Source: Prochlorococcus sp. AG-347-K18
GTDB lineage: Bacteria; Cyanobacteriota; Cyanobacteriia; PCC-6307; Cyanobiaceae
Reading direction: 5' to 3'
Assembly: GCA_003281365.1 (NCBI GenBank)
Contig: QCCF01000001.1
Span: forward strand, 186,001 to 250,000
DNA length: 64,000 bases
The notes under the pieces were generated by a model, which saw only the letters and a list, made by a program, of their open reading frames with translations, made no database searches and had not been told where the DNA came from. The translations under genes and the position numbers were made by a program. This document shows positions 35,589 through 45,753 of the stretch, one piece after another (the stretch's first letter is position 1; every line of letters starts with the position of its first letter).

Positions 35589-36971
35589 ATGGATTTGATA
35601 GCTACTACAGAAGATACGATAGCCGCAATTGCTTCAGCTATAAGTATAGGGAAAGGAGGAGTTGCGATAATAAGAGTATCAGGGAAAGACTCAATAAATT
35701 CTTGTAAAAAGATTGTTCAAACTAAATCTAAAAATGCCTGGGAATCACATAGAGTTTTTCATGGTTTTATTCAGGAAAATAAACAAAATAAATTTATAGA
35801 TGAGGTTTTAATTTTAGTGATGAAATCACCAAATAGCTTCACAGGAGAGGATGTTGTAGAAATTCATTGCCATGGAGGAATTATCATAGTAAATAAAGTT
35901 CTAAAAAGATTATTATCTAGTAATTCTAGATTAAGACTTGCAAACCCAGGAGAATTTAGTCAAAGAGCTTTTCTTAATGGGAAAATAGACCTTACTCAAG
36001 CCGAGTCGATTAATCAATTAATTAATGCAAGTAATACAAGATCAGCAGAGTTAGCTTTTAGTGGGGTTCAAGGAGAAATAAAGAAAAAAATTAATGATAT
36101 TAAAAATGACCTTATTAATGAACTTTGCGAGATAGAAGCCAGAGTTGATTTTGAAGAAGACTTCACAGATTTTGATTACACCAAATATCTAAAAAACATT
36201 AAAAAAGTAAAAGAAAAAATAGAATTACTAATAGAAAATGCAAAAAGAAATTCATATATTCACAATGGAATATCCATTGCGCTTATAGGTAAAACAAATG
36301 TTGGTAAAAGTTCTTTACTAAATTTGCTTGCAAAAAAAGAGAAAGCAATCGTAACTAATATTCCTGGAACAACTAGAGATGTTATTGAAGTTAATTTAAC
36401 TATTAATGATATTCCAATGAAAATAATTGATACTGCTGGCATAAGAGAAACTCATGAACAAATTGAAAGTATTGGAATTAAAAAAAGTTTTGGGAAAATT
36501 AAAGAGTCAGATTTTATAATTTATATTTATAGTCTTGAAGAAGGATTTAATGAAGAAGACAAAAAAATAATAGAAGAAATCCCCAAAGAAAAATTAATTA
36601 CTATTTTGGGCAATAAAAAAGATTTAATTGATTGCAAAAATATTAATTCAAATGAGTTAAAAAACACAATTCTTATGAGCATTAAGAATAATGATGGTGA
36701 AAGATTATTAATCAACACAATCATAAAAAAATGTGGATTAAAACAAGTAGAAAATATCAATATATTTTTAAACGAAAGACATCTAACAAATTTGTCTGCA
36801 TGTCTATCTAACTTAAATGATACTGATGAAATCATTAAAAATAAATTGCCATTTGATTTGTTGTCAATAGAACTGAGAGATGGAATTCAAAACTTATCTA
36901 AAATAACTGGTCAAGAATTAACAGAGGAACTTCTAGATAATATTTTTTCTAAGTTTTGTATTGGTAAATAA
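35589..36971 (+). CDS. mnmE: tRNA modification GTPase MnmE (TrmE)
   Basis: MnmE, with MnmG, makes the 5-aminomethyl-type modification on wobble uridine 34. The 460-residue protein has the N-terminal tetrahydrofolate-binding domain ([20 protein letters not shown] and VVEIHCHGG), a helical domain, and an inserted G domain ([30 protein letters not shown]). It ends FSKFCIGK, the diagnostic C-terminal Cys motif. Normal length. Confidence 0.97.
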   Translation: MDLIATTEDTIAAIASAISIGKGGVAIIRVSGKDSINSCKKIVQTKSKNAWESHRVFHGFIQENKQNKFIDEVLILVMKSPNSFTGEDVVEIHCHGGIIIVNKVLKRLLSSNSRLRLANPGEFSQRAFLNGKIDLTQAESINQLINASNTRSAELAFSGVQGEIKKKINDIKNDLINELCEIEARVDFEEDFTDFDYTKYLKNIKKVKEKIELLIENAKRNSYIHNGISIALIGKTNVGKSSLLNLLAKKEKAIVTNIPGTTRDVIEVNLTINDIPMKIIDTAGIRETHEQIESIGIKKSFGKIKESDFIIYIYSLEEGFNEEDKKIIEEIPKEKLITILGNKKDLIDCKNINSNELKNTILMSIKNNDGERLLINTIIKKCGLKQVENINIFLNERHLTNLSACLSNLNDTDEIIKNKLPFDLLSIELRDGIQNLSKITGQELTEELLDNIFSKFCIGK

Positions 36972-37053
36972 ATTTGAGTTAAATTACATAGTGATATATA
37001 GTTGATTCTCTAACTTCAGTTGAATTTTCATTAATTAATTATTTTTTGGTTTA

Positions 37054-37920
37054 GTGGATTTAAATACTCCGACAATAAGTAAGATCATTGATAACTGGAT
37101 CGATGAAGATATAGGGAGGGGAGATCTTACAAGTCCTTCTATTTCAGAAAAGAATGGTAATGCATATTGGATTGCAAAAGAAGGTGGTATATTTTGTGGT
37201 GTCGAAATTATAAAAGAAATTTTTAAAAAAATTGATTTAAAAATCAGTTCAAAATTTAATATCTCTGATGGAGATCAATTTGTTAAAGATCAAAAACTCA
37301 TGGAAATATATGGACCTTCAAAAAGTTTGCTAGCTAGTGAAAGAATAGGCCTAAATATAGCAATGCATTTATCTGGAATATCAACATATACAAAGAATCT
37401 TGTAAATAAGTTAGAAGGTACAAATATAAAATTAGCAGATACTAGGAAAACTACTCCTGGCTTAAGAATATTTGAAAAATACGCATTTAAATGCGGAGGT
37501 GGATTAAATCATAGAATGGGATTATACGACGCAGCTATGATAAAAGAAAATCACATTGCATGGACAGATAATCTTAATAATGCAGTAAAAAAAATTCGAC
37601 TAAATTCGCCTTTTACAACTCATATCATAATTGAAGCTGAGAATATCGAACAGGCAAAAGAAGCAGTATTAGCAGGAGCAGATAGTGTCTTATTAGATGA
37701 ACTTAGTCCTGAAACAATCAAAAAAAACGTTCAAGAATTAAGAGATTTATCAATGAATAGCTTAAAAAAAGAAGTCAATAAAAATTTGATAATAGAAGTT
37801 TCTGGAATTAACCCTGAAGAAATTAGTAAATATCTAATAAAAGGTATTGATTTAATTTCAACAAGTTCTTCAATCACCAAAAGTAATTGGATTGATTTGA
37901 GTATGCGTTATATTAATTAA
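37054..37920 (+). CDS. nadC: Nicotinate-nucleotide pyrophosphorylase (quinolinate phosphoribosyltransferase)
   Basis: NadC converts quinolinate and PRPP to nicotinate mononucleotide in NAD synthesis. The 288-residue protein shows DEDIGRGDLTS, LASERIGLNIAMHLSGIST, the PRPP region ADTRKTTPGLRIFEKYA followed by CGGGLNHRMGLYDAAMIKENH, then IIIEAENIEQAKEA and ADSVLLDEL. Start is GTG (37054). It lies between mnmE (82-base gap) and argS (27-base gap). Confidence 0.97.
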   Translation: MDLNTPTISKIIDNWIDEDIGRGDLTSPSISEKNGNAYWIAKEGGIFCGVEIIKEIFKKIDLKISSKFNISDGDQFVKDQKLMEIYGPSKSLLASERIGLNIAMHLSGISTYTKNLVNKLEGTNIKLADTRKTTPGLRIFEKYAFKCGGGLNHRMGLYDAAMIKENHIAWTDNLNNAVKKIRLNSPFTTHIIIEAENIEQAKEAVLAGADSVLLDELSPETIKKNVQELRDLSMNSLKKEVNKNLIIEVSGINPEEISKYLIKGIDLISTSSSITKSNWIDLSMRYIN

Positions 37921-37947
37921 CTATATAGATAAATAATTGAATAATTA

Positions 37948-39762
37948 ATGCTAATCATTTTTAAAGAATTAACAAAACAATTTGAACAATCTCTTTTAGA
38001 TAGTCTTGAAAAAAATGATAAAAAAGGAGAATTTGAAATTCTTCGAAAAAATTTAATTACACAATCATCAAAAGAGGAATTTGGCGATTATCAATGTAAT
38101 GTTTGTTTAAGTTTGTCTAAAATATATAAAAAGAATCCAAGAGATATTTCTACTGATATAATTGACCTTTTAAATAAAAATAAAAGCATAACAAAATTAT
38201 GTAAGAGTCTAGAAATAGCTGGGCCTGGATTTATCAATATAAAATTAAAGGATGAAGTTCTCATAAATGCAATTAAATCAAATATTCAATGCCAAAGGGC
38301 TGGAGTACCTCAAATTAAAAAAGATTTAGATAGTGGTTTATCAAAAAAAGTCATTGTAGATTTTTCTAGTCCTAATATTGCCAAAGAAATGCATGTAGGG
38401 CATTTAAGATCAACAATAATAGGCGATACAATATCCAGAATTTTCGAGTTAAGAGGTTATCAAGTATTAAGGCTAAATCATGTTGGCGATTGGGGAACGC
38501 AATTTGGAATGCTTATTACTCAGCTGAAAGATTTATATTCAAATGATTTAGAAGAGATAGGAAATATTAAAATAAGTGATTTAGTTGAATTTTATAAAGA
38601 ATCAAAAAAAAGATTTGATAATGAATCTGAATTCCAAAAAAGATCTAGAGAAGAAGTAGTTAAGTTACAAAGTGGAGATATTAAATCAATTAAGGCTTGG
38701 AAATTATTATGTGATCAATCTAGAAATGAATTTGATGTAATCTATAAAAATTTAAAAATAAAAATAGAAGAAAGAGGTGAATCTTTTTATAATCCCTTCT
38801 TAAAATCAGTTATTGAGGATTTAAATTTAAAAAAAATACTAGTAGAAGATCAAGGAGCAAAATGTGTATTTTTAGATGGGATGACTAATAAAGAAGGCAA
38901 ACCTTTACCACTAATTATTCAAAAAAAAGATGGGGGTTTTAACTATGCCACCACTGATCTTGCTGCTATAAGATACAGATTCAAAAAACCTCCTGATGGA
39001 GATGATGCTTCTAGAATTATTTATGTAACTGATCATGGACAAGCAAATCATTTTGCTGGAGTTTTTCAAGTTGCAAAAAAAGCAAAATGGATCCCAGACA
39101 ATTGTCAAGTAGACCATGTCCCTTTTGGTTTAGTTCAAGGAATTGATGGCAAAAAACTAAAGACAAGGGAAGGTGAAACAATACGTTTAAAAGATTTATT
39201 AAAAGAAGCAGTTAGAAGAGCAAAAGAAGATTTATTGAAAAGATTAGAAGATGAAAATCGTTATGAGACAGAAGATTTTATTACAAATACTTCAAGAATC
39301 ATTGGATTAGGTGCTGTTAAGTATGCAGATTTAAGCCAAAATAGGATTACTAATTATCAATTTAGTTTTGATAAAATGCTTTCCCTGAATGGTAATACGG
39401 CTCCTTATTTGTTATATACACTAGTAAGAATTGCAGGAATTAAAAGAAAAAATGATTTAGTTTATGACTATAAAGATTGTCAATATATAAATTATGAAAA
39501 TAAATCTGAATGGAAACTTATCAGAAAATTACTTAAGTTCGATGAAGTCATAATATCTATTGAAAAAGACTTAATGCCAAATAGATTATGCAATTATCTT
39601 TTTGAGCTATGTCAGACTTTTAATAGATTCTATGATAAAGTTCCAATACTCAAAGAAGAAAAATATAAAAAAATTTCTAGACTGAATTTATGTGATCTAA
39701 CTGCAAAAACACTAAAATTAAGCTTAGAGCTTCTAGGAATTGAAACTTTAGAAAGAATGTAA
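37948..39762 (+). CDS. argS: Arginyl-tRNA synthetase
   Basis: A class I synthetase that charges tRNA-Arg. The 604-residue protein has the N-terminal Add-1 domain, the HIGH-like HVGHLRST preceded by [12 protein letters not shown], the [10 protein letters not shown] segment, [12 protein letters not shown], the KMSKS-equivalent region [15 protein letters not shown], and a C-terminal anticodon-binding domain. Its stop overlaps the ATG of the hisC-like gene (TAATG), so the two are coupled. Confidence 0.97.
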   Translation: MLIIFKELTKQFEQSLLDSLEKNDKKGEFEILRKNLITQSSKEEFGDYQCNVCLSLSKIYKKNPRDISTDIIDLLNKNKSITKLCKSLEIAGPGFINIKLKDEVLINAIKSNIQCQRAGVPQIKKDLDSGLSKKVIVDFSSPNIAKEMHVGHLRSTIIGDTISRIFELRGYQVLRLNHVGDWGTQFGMLITQLKDLYSNDLEEIGNIKISDLVEFYKESKKRFDNESEFQKRSREEVVKLQSGDIKSIKAWKLLCDQSRNEFDVIYKNLKIKIEERGESFYNPFLKSVIEDLNLKKILVEDQGAKCVFLDGMTNKEGKPLPLIIQKKDGGFNYATTDLAAIRYRFKKPPDGDDASRIIYVTDHGQANHFAGVFQVAKKAKWIPDNCQVDHVPFGLVQGIDGKKLKTREGETIRLKDLLKEAVRRAKEDLLKRLEDENRYETEDFITNTSRIIGLGAVKYADLSQNRITNYQFSFDKMLSLNGNTAPYLLYTLVRIAGIKRKNDLVYDYKDCQYINYENKSEWKLIRKLLKFDEVIISIEKDLMPNRLCNYLFELCQTFNRFYDKVPILKEEKYKKISRLNLCDLTAKTLKLSLELLGIETLERM

Positions 39763-40871
39763 TGAATGATTTTGATCAATTAAATAATCTTTTCCCAAGA
39801 CCAAGAGAAGAAATATTAAATATGCAGTCTTACTCTGCACCTTTAGAAAATAGAAGAAATTTACTCCGCTTAGACTTTAATGAAAATACTCTAGGTCCAA
39901 GTCCTTATGTTTTCGAAGCATTACAAGCGATAAAATTAAATGAGATTGCAATTTATCCAGAATATAATTTATTAAAAAATTTTTTATGTGATAAATATCT
40001 TGATTCAAGAAAATTTGATAATGATGAAATAGGAATTTTCAATGGAGCAGATGCAGCAATTAATGCAATCTTCAATTGCTTTGGAGAAAAGGATCAAATA
40101 TTTCTAACCACGAATCCAACTTTTGGTTACTATTCTCCTTGTTCAGAAATGCGAGGAATGAAGAAAATAACTTGTTCTTACATTGGAGAAAATTTTCTAT
40201 TTCCCATCGAAGAATTTAGTGAAAAAATTATAAATTATAATCCTAAGTTAATATTTATTTGTAATCCAAATAACCCGACAGGAACAGTTTTAAGTGCTCA
40301 AGAGATAATTAACTTAGCAAATATCAAAAACGATTCATTGATAATTGTTGATGAACTGTATGAAAAATTTAATGGAGATAGTCTTCTTGAATCGATAGAT
40401 TTTGAAAAGAATAAAAATATACTAATAATCCAATCTCTCTCAAAAACAGCTGGGTTAGCTGGTTTAAGAATAGGTTTTACTTTTGGCAATAAAAATTTAA
40501 TTAATTACATTAATAAAGTTACAGGACCATATGATGTAAATAGCTTTGCTATAACGGCAGCATTAGCAGCACTTAAAGACAAATCATATATTGATAATTA
40601 TGTTTTAGAAGTAAAAAAAGCAAGGGAATGGATTTTAAATAAATTTAAATCAACAAAAATCAGAACTCATTTTAGTGGTGGTAATTATTTCTTAATTTGG
40701 CCAAAAAAAGATCCTAAAATTTTAATACAACAGATGAGAGAAAAAGGTATTCTTATCAGAAGTATGGAAAACAAAAAAGATATTGGTAAGTCAATAAGAG
40801 TTAGTATTGGAACTAAAAAACAAATGATTTTTTTCTGGGACAATTACAAGATCTTAGATTTAATAAATTAA
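39762..40871 (+). CDS. Histidinol-phosphate aminotransferase-like PLP enzyme
   Basis: A 369-residue fold-type I aminotransferase. HisC-type motifs are LLRLDFNENTLGPSPYV, FNGADAAINAIFNCFG, FICNPNNPTGT, IIVDELYEKF, and the PLP Lys in IQSLSKTAGLAGLRIGF. HisC transfers an amino group onto imidazole-acetol phosphate in histidine synthesis. The protein could instead be a second HisC-like transaminase acting on other amino acids; only the family is certain. It overlaps argS by one base and the convergent metallo-beta-lactamase-fold gene by four bases. Confidence 0.87.
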   Translation: MNDFDQLNNLFPRPREEILNMQSYSAPLENRRNLLRLDFNENTLGPSPYVFEALQAIKLNEIAIYPEYNLLKNFLCDKYLDSRKFDNDEIGIFNGADAAINAIFNCFGEKDQIFLTTNPTFGYYSPCSEMRGMKKITCSYIGENFLFPIEEFSEKIINYNPKLIFICNPNNPTGTVLSAQEIINLANIKNDSLIIVDELYEKFNGDSLLESIDFEKNKNILIIQSLSKTAGLAGLRIGFTFGNKNLINYINKVTGPYDVNSFAITAALAALKDKSYIDNYVLEVKKAREWILNKFKSTKIRTHFSGGNYFLIWPKKDPKILIQQMREKGILIRSMENKKDIGKSIRVSIGTKKQMIFFWDNYKILDLIN

Positions 40872-41593
40872 TTACCAAAAATATAAATTGTATTTTGATC
40901 GATTCTTTTAGGTTTAATTTTAAAATTTTTTCCAACATTTTTTACTTTAAAATTTTTCATATTTTCGATAAACAAATCAGCATTTGAGAAATCACATTCT
41001 TTGTTAATTTTTTTGCCGCGTGCAAAGTGCACAGGAATAACTACATTAGGTTTTAGAAGCTTAACTATTCTTGAAGCCTCTTGCCCATCATAAGACTTTA
41101 TTCCTCCTCCAATTGAAATAAATAAGATATCTGGGCGAGACAGAATAATTTGACTATTGATATCAATATCGCCAGCAGCGCCTCCCATATGAACAATTCT
41201 AAGATCATTCTGCTCCCAACTCCAAACAGTTGCCATCCCAAATCTTCTTCCATCTACTCTGTCATGTGGGACGGAAATTCCATTTAATAAAATATCCTCA
41301 AATTGATAAATTCCTGGTTCTACAAACATTAATTGATTATTAGGGTTATATCCTTCATCTGGAAGTCTAGAACTAGCCAAAATAAAATCTGCATTGTCTT
41401 CTTTTGGCTCTTTTAAATTGCTTGCACAACCTATTGCTTTAAAGGGATTTATTAGAATTGATTTTTCAGCACTATTAATTAAGAAACTACTATGTCCCAG
41501 ACTTTTTATTACTAAGTTCCTTGCCAATAATGAGGTAGGCAAAAAAGAGCTTAATAATATAAAAAAGAAAATGTTTTTAATTTGAGAAATCAT
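40868..41593 (-). CDS. Exported metallo-beta-lactamase-fold protein lacking the HxHxDH motif
   Basis: A 241-residue protein related to UlaG-like metal-dependent hydrolases. The first 24 residues are a signal peptide (NIFFFILLSSFLPTSLLA), so it acts outside the cytoplasm. Fold motifs are KSLGHSSFLINS near the start, VPHDRVDGRRFGM, IVHMGGAAGDIDIN and VIPVHFARG. Where the fold normally has the HxHxDH metal ligands, this protein reads FILASSRLPDEGYNP. The metal site must therefore be altered or lost. It is the last gene of a minus-strand run from prfB. Confidence 0.85.
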   Translation of the reverse strand: MISQIKNIFFFILLSSFLPTSLLARNLVIKSLGHSSFLINSAEKSILINPFKAIGCASNLKEPKEDNADFILASSRLPDEGYNPNNQLMFVEPGIYQFEDILLNGISVPHDRVDGRRFGMATVWSWEQNDLRIVHMGGAAGDIDINSQIILSRPDILFISIGGGIKSYDGQEASRIVKLLKPNVVIPVHFARGKKINKECDFSNADLFIENMKNFKVKNVGKNFKIKPKRIDQNTIYIFGN

Positions 41594-41613
41594 ATTATTA
41601 ATTTTTTTGTATT

Positions 41614-42210
41614 TTACTTTTTTTCAGCCATTTTTAGAAAATTACTAATTAATTTATGACCGAATTGTGTTAATACACTTTCAGGATGAAACTGTACTCC
41701 ATGTAAATGCTTATATTCTTTGTGAGAAATAGCCATAATAGTTGAGTCTTCTAAAGTCGCAGTTATATCGAAACAAGTTGGTAATGAACTTGAATCAACT
41801 ATAAGACTATGATATCTAGTCGCCACAAATGGAGTCTCGATATCTTTAAACAAACCTTTTTGATTATGAAATATTTTGGATGTCTTACCATGCATAAGTT
41901 CTTTCCCAACTATAACCTTACCTCCAAAAGCTTGAGCCAAAGCTTGATGCCCTAAGCAAACTCCTAATGTCGGAATATTTTTAGATAATTTTTTTAGTAT
42001 TGGCATACAAATTCCAGATTGATCTGGATTACCAGGACCAGGAGATAATAGGATGCCACTAGGATTTAGCTTGATAATTTCATCTAGAGTAATTTCATCA
42101 TTTCTTTTAACTATTAATTCTCTAGTTATTTCATGCTCAGCTGAAAGTTCTCCTAAATATTGAACAAGGTTATATGTAAAACTATCGTAATTATCAATAA
42201 CAAGAAACAT
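41614..42210 (-). CDS. trpG: Anthranilate / aminodeoxychorismate synthase glutamine amidotransferase subunit
   Basis: A class I glutamine amidotransferase of 198 residues, delivering ammonia to anthranilate synthase (tryptophan) or aminodeoxychorismate synthase (folate). The nucleophile is in GVCLGHQALAQAFGG, the oxyanion region is LLSPGPGNPDQSG, and the His-Glu pair is in HGVQFHPES. TrpG and PabA cannot be separated by sequence, and one subunit often serves both enzymes. The next gene upstream on this strand is dgkA, two bases away. Confidence 0.93.
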   Translation of the reverse strand: MFLVIDNYDSFTYNLVQYLGELSAEHEITRELIVKRNDEITLDEIIKLNPSGILLSPGPGNPDQSGICMPILKKLSKNIPTLGVCLGHQALAQAFGGKVIVGKELMHGKTSKIFHNQKGLFKDIETPFVATRYHSLIVDSSSLPTCFDITATLEDSTIMAISHKEYKHLHGVQFHPESVLTQFGHKLISNFLKMAEKK

Positions 42211-42212
42211 AT

Positions 42213-42632
42213 TTATATAGATTCAAATAACAACTTAATTTTAGGAACAAAAATATATACAGCAATAATAACAGAATTAATGGAAGCTAATAAAACTGCT
42301 CCTGCAGAAGTATCTTTTGAAATTTTTGCCAAACTACTAAATTCTTTTTTCACTACTAAATCAACTATTGATTCAATAGATGTATTTAATATTTCTAATA
42401 TTAAAACAGACATAATTGTGGCAATCAAAATTACATAATTACTTTGACTAATTTGCAGTAAAAAACCAATCATTAAACTTGTAACTGCAAAAATTAATTG
42501 AATTTTAAAATTTCTTGAAGTATTTAATACGTAACTAATTCCACTAAAAGCATACTTAAAACTTTTTAATACATTACTAGAAGTTTTATATGATTCTATT
42601 CTATTTTTTAGAGATTTTATTTTTTTGTCCAT
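42213..42632 (-). CDS. dgkA: Diacylglycerol kinase (DgkA-type integral membrane enzyme)
   Basis: A 139-residue membrane kinase with three transmembrane helices, recycling diacylglycerol or phosphorylating undecaprenol. After a basic N-terminus comes SFKYAFSGISYVLNTSRNF, then the catalytic-type motif LEILNTSIESIVDL with the conserved Glu-Asn, and SKDTSAGAVLLASINSVII. Genes run ybeY, dgkA, trpG with 6-base and 2-base gaps. Confidence 0.93.
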   Translation of the reverse strand: MDKKIKSLKNRIESYKTSSNVLKSFKYAFSGISYVLNTSRNFKIQLIFAVTSLMIGFLLQISQSNYVILIATIMSVLILEILNTSIESIVDLVVKKEFSSLAKISKDTSAGAVLLASINSVIIAVYIFVPKIKLLFESI

Positions 42633-42638
42633 AGATTT

Positions 42639-43178
42639 TTAATCTAATTTTTGAATTAAATATTCCTGAAAATTTAACATATTTTCTAAATCAAGATCAT
42701 TATTATGTTCCCATCCCAAAAGATGTAAAAATCCATGACTAGCCAACCAGAGCATTTCTTTATAGATTGAATGTTTATATTCATAAGATTGCTCAAGTGC
42801 AATCTCTAATGATATAAATATATCTCCCAACTCTATATGATCTAAATTATCTAGAGATTCATCAGAAATGATTGGAAAAGATAGAACATCAGTTGGCCCA
42901 TTTTTTTGCATCCACTTCTGGTTCATAAAAGCAATTTCTTGATTAGATATTATCTGTAAGCCTAATGAAAAAGATTTTTTTTCAAAAATGTAATTTGGCA
43001 ATTTATAATCTTCTTCTTTTAATATTATTTTTATCCAAGATAAAAAAACTTTCTCCCAAAAATTAGATTCAAAAATAAGCTTATTTTTAGAATCTTTTAA
43101 CTTATTTGAAAATTGAGAAAATTCACTACATTTAAAAACCAAATCTAAATTTATTTCAGAAATAATTTTTTCTGTCAT
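42639..43178 (-). CDS. ybeY: Endoribonuclease YbeY (rRNA maturation)
   Basis: YbeY is a zinc-dependent single-strand RNase for 16S rRNA 3' processing and ribosome quality control. The metal motif is [11 protein letters not shown] near residue 143, and PTDVLSFPI is the other family signature. At 179 aa it is longer than E. coli YbeY by an N-terminal region of about 25 residues. It sits between the DUF3285 gene and dgkA. Confidence 0.95.
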   Translation of the reverse strand: MTEKIISEINLDLVFKCSEFSQFSNKLKDSKNKLIFESNFWEKVFLSWIKIILKEEDYKLPNYIFEKKSFSLGLQIISNQEIAFMNQKWMQKNGPTDVLSFPIISDESLDNLDHIELGDIFISLEIALEQSYEYKHSIYKEMLWLASHGFLHLLGWEHNNDLDLENMLNFQEYLIQKLD

Positions 43179-43184
43179 ATATTC

Positions 43185-43367
43185 TTATACAGGAATATTA
43201 GGCTTACCTATTGTGGCTACAAGTATTAATATCCCAATCAAAACTAGAAAGGTTATTGAAAAATGAGAAATGCTTTTTGAACCCTTCCTTACCATATTTC
43301 GCATTGCAAGCTTTATAAAGCTTGGAGGAGCAACTTTTTTTTCTATATTTTCGTTTTTATTTTTCAT
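43185..43367 (-). CDS. DUF3285 small membrane protein
   Basis: A 60-residue single-pass membrane protein conserved in cyanobacteria. The diagnostic core is PPSFIKLAMRNMVRKGSKS, followed by one transmembrane helix (ISHFSITFLVLIGILILVAT). Function is unknown. It lies three bases after prfB and six before ybeY, an order repeated in other cyanobacteria, which suggests a link to translation or the membrane. Confidence 0.85.
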   Translation of the reverse strand: MKNKNENIEKKVAPPSFIKLAMRNMVRKGSKSISHFSITFLVLIGILILVATIGKPNIPV

Positions 43368-43370
43368 TAG

Positions 43371-44493
43371 TTATTTAATAGATTCGTTAGAAGAAATATT
43401 CATGCGTAATAATTCATGAATAAATGGTTCAAGTCCGCCATCTAAAACACTATCTAAGTCGTTAGTCTCCTGCATAGTTCTGAGATCTTTTACCATTTGA
43501 TAGGGATGGAAAACATAATTTCTTATTTGATTGCCCCATGCAGCTTCCACAATATCACCTTTAATATCAGCGACTTCTGCAGCTCGTTGTTCTTTAGCAA
43601 CCACTAGTAGTTTAGACTTAAGAAGTAACATAGCTTTTTCTTTATTTTGCAATTGAGATCTTTCTTGTGTACATCTTACTGAAATCCCTGAAGGCAAATG
43701 AACAATTCTTACCGCTGTCTCTACTTTGTTAACATTTTGTCCTCCAGCTCCACCAGATCTACTTGTTGTAATTTCCAGATCTTTTTCAGGTATATCAAGT
43801 GAAATATTGTCATCTAATTTTGGCATGACCTCCACCCCAGCAAAGCTGGTTTGTCTTTTACCATTTGCATTGAAAGGAGAAATTCTTACTAATCTATGAG
43901 TTCCTTTTTCATGTTGTAAATACCCGTACGCATATTTTCCATCAATTTCAAAAGTTACACTTTTGATACCTGCTTCTTCTCCTTGAGATAATTCATTGAT
44001 AATTAAACTCATTTGATTATTATCAGCCCATCTTGAATACATTCTCAATAAGATCTCTACCCAATCCTGGGCATCTGTTCCACCAGCACCTGCGTTAATA
44101 GAAATTACTGCTCCTTCCTTATCGTATTCACCACATAACAATCTTTCAAATTCCCATTTATCTAAATTCTCTCTTAATTTCTTTAAGCCCTGCTTGGATT
44201 CCAAAATCATTTCCTCTACTGGTTCTAAAGAGTAAAGCTCAAGAGAGGCATTAGCATCAGAAATAAAAGTTTTCCATTTATCTAACAATTCAAGTTGAGC
44301 CTTAACATCATCAAGGATTAACATTTGTTTTTTCGCTTCTTCTTGATTATCCCAAAATTCAGGCTGAGAAGAAATTTGCTCTAACTCTCTCCTTTTCGCT
44401 TTTAATCTTGGAACGTCAAAGACAATCCTGAGCATTACCCAGGCGTTCTGTTAGTTCCGAAAGATCTTTTTTGAAATCTGTAATATCTATCAA
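43371..44493 (-). CDS. prfB: Peptide chain release factor 2 with programmed +1 frameshift
   Basis: RF2 releases peptides at UGA and UAA stops. The short first frame starts at TTG (44491-44493), encodes 25 residues ([19 protein letters not shown] at its start) and ends in UGA as codon 26 (44416-44418), the same codon number as in E. coli prfB. A +1 shift at CUUUGAC joins it to the long frame ([20 protein letters not shown]), giving about 373 aa. The long frame has [17 protein letters not shown] with the GGQ motif. The ATG at 44435 in the long frame is not the true start. The product autoregulates: low RF2 favours the shift. It heads the prfB-DUF3285-ybeY-dgkA-trpG run. Confidence 0.95.
44415..44429 (-). 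promoter_or_regulatory. prfB programmed +1 frameshift signal
   Basis: The mRNA reads AGGA UUGU CUU UGA C. CUUUGAC is the classical slippery stop (44421 down to 44415). A Shine-Dalgarno-like AGGA (44429-44426) lies four bases upstream of CUU; it is weaker and one base further away than the AGGGGG of E. coli. Stop codon, following C and codon number all match the known mechanism. Confidence 0.9.
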
Positions 44494-44569
44494 AATAGAA
44501 TTTAATCGTTATTTATAATCTAACAAGCACTTTTGTTTAATAGTATAAACTAAGTATTATTTTAAAAAA

Positions 44570-44824
44570 ATGTCCAAAGTTGAAATTTATACTTGGCAAT
44601 ATTGCCCATTCTGTATTCGAGCAAAATCACTACTCAAGAAAAAAAATATAAATTTTACAGAATATAAAATAGATGGCGACGAAGATGCAAGAGCATTGAT
44701 GATTGAAAGAGCTGATGGTAGAAGAACATTACCACAAATATTTATAGATAATGAAGGCATCGGAGGATGCGATGATCTCTACTCATTAGAAAATGAAAAT
44801 AAATTAGACGCATTATTAAACTAG
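44570..44824 (+). CDS. Glutaredoxin (dithiol, GrxC-type)
   Basis: An 84-residue glutaredoxin that reduces protein disulfides with glutathione. The active site is C12-P-F-C15 ([13 protein letters not shown]), with the cis-Pro region [10 protein letters not shown] and the GSH-binding [10 protein letters not shown]. It is followed by gshB after five bases, linking glutathione use and glutathione synthesis. It is divergent from prfB with a 76-base gap. Confidence 0.95.
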   Translation: MSKVEIYTWQYCPFCIRAKSLLKKKNINFTEYKIDGDEDARALMIERADGRRTLPQIFIDNEGIGGCDDLYSLENENKLDALLN

Positions 44825-44829
44825 ATCTT

Positions 44830-45753
44830 ATGAAATTTCTATTCGTTATAGATCCAATAAAAAATATAAATCCTTTAAAAGATTCAACTGCTGCTTTAAT
44901 GCAAGCATCATCAAAAAAAAATATTGAAATCTGGAGTTGTACACCTCAGGATCTTGAAGCTAGAGGTGATGAAGTATGGGCATCTTCCGTAAAAATTAAA
45001 GTAAATCCGTGGATTTCTTTCAAAGATAATGATTGCATACCTCTCGCAGAATTTAATTGCATTTGGATGAGAAAAGATCCTCCTGTAAATGAGGCTTATT
45101 TATATGCAACCCATCTTTTAGAAGTTGCCGAAAGAAAAGGAGTAAAAGTAATCAACAAACCCTCATCATTAAGAGCATGGAATGAAAAGCTTGGTGCTTT
45201 GAGATACAGCCACTTAATGGCACCTACAATAGTTGCGAGTAAGGTAAAGGATCTTATTAATTTTGCAAATATAAATAATGAAGTAGTCATAAAACCTCTT
45301 GGAGGGAAAGGTGGTCAAGGTGTTATAAGGATAAATAAAAATTCTCCAGGTATTAAATCAATCATTGAATTAATCACTTCTCAAGAAGAATTACCTGTTA
45401 TGATGCAAAAATTTATTCCTGAAGTCATAGAGGGTGATAAAAGAATAATTATCGTAAACGGTGAAGCAATTGGATCAATAAATAGGATTCCTCAAGGAGG
45501 CGATTTTAGGAGTAATTTAGCAATGGGAGGAAAGGCTGAACCAACATTATTAACAGAAAAAGAAAAAAGTATCTGTTCAGAATTATCTCAACACTTCAAA
45601 GATGAAGGTTTATTTTTTGTAGGTATTGATGTAATAAATGGAATGCTTAGCGAGATTAATGTAACCAGTCCAACAGGTTTAAGAGAAATAGAAAAATTAT
45701 CCAATAAGAATGTTTCAGAAGAAGTTATTGAAAAATTAGTGGAAATTATTTAG
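44830..45753 (+). CDS. gshB: Glutathione synthetase
   Basis: GshB joins gamma-glutamylcysteine and glycine to glutathione. The 307-residue ATP-grasp enzyme shows the N-terminal domain beginning [33 protein letters not shown], the ATP-grasp loop [35 protein letters not shown], and the metal-binding [20 protein letters not shown]. It forms an operon with the glutaredoxin gene and its 3' end overlaps the convergent menF by eight bases. Confidence 0.97.
   Translation: MKFLFVIDPIKNINPLKDSTAALMQASSKKNIEIWSCTPQDLEARGDEVWASSVKIKVNPWISFKDNDCIPLAEFNCIWMRKDPPVNEAYLYATHLLEVAERKGVKVINKPSSLRAWNEKLGALRYSHLMAPTIVASKVKDLINFANINNEVVIKPLGGKGGQGVIRINKNSPGIKSIIELITSQEELPVMMQKFIPEVIEGDKRIIIVNGEAIGSINRIPQGGDFRSNLAMGGKAEPTLLTEKEKSICSELSQHFKDEGLFFVGIDVINGMLSEINVTSPTGLREIEKLSNKNVSEEVIEKLVEII

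Noticed and set aside
44371-44435. RF2 starting at the ATG 44435
   Set aside because: That ATG lies out of the upstream coding frame and gives an odd N-terminus. The frameshift signal and codon-26 UGA explain the true start.
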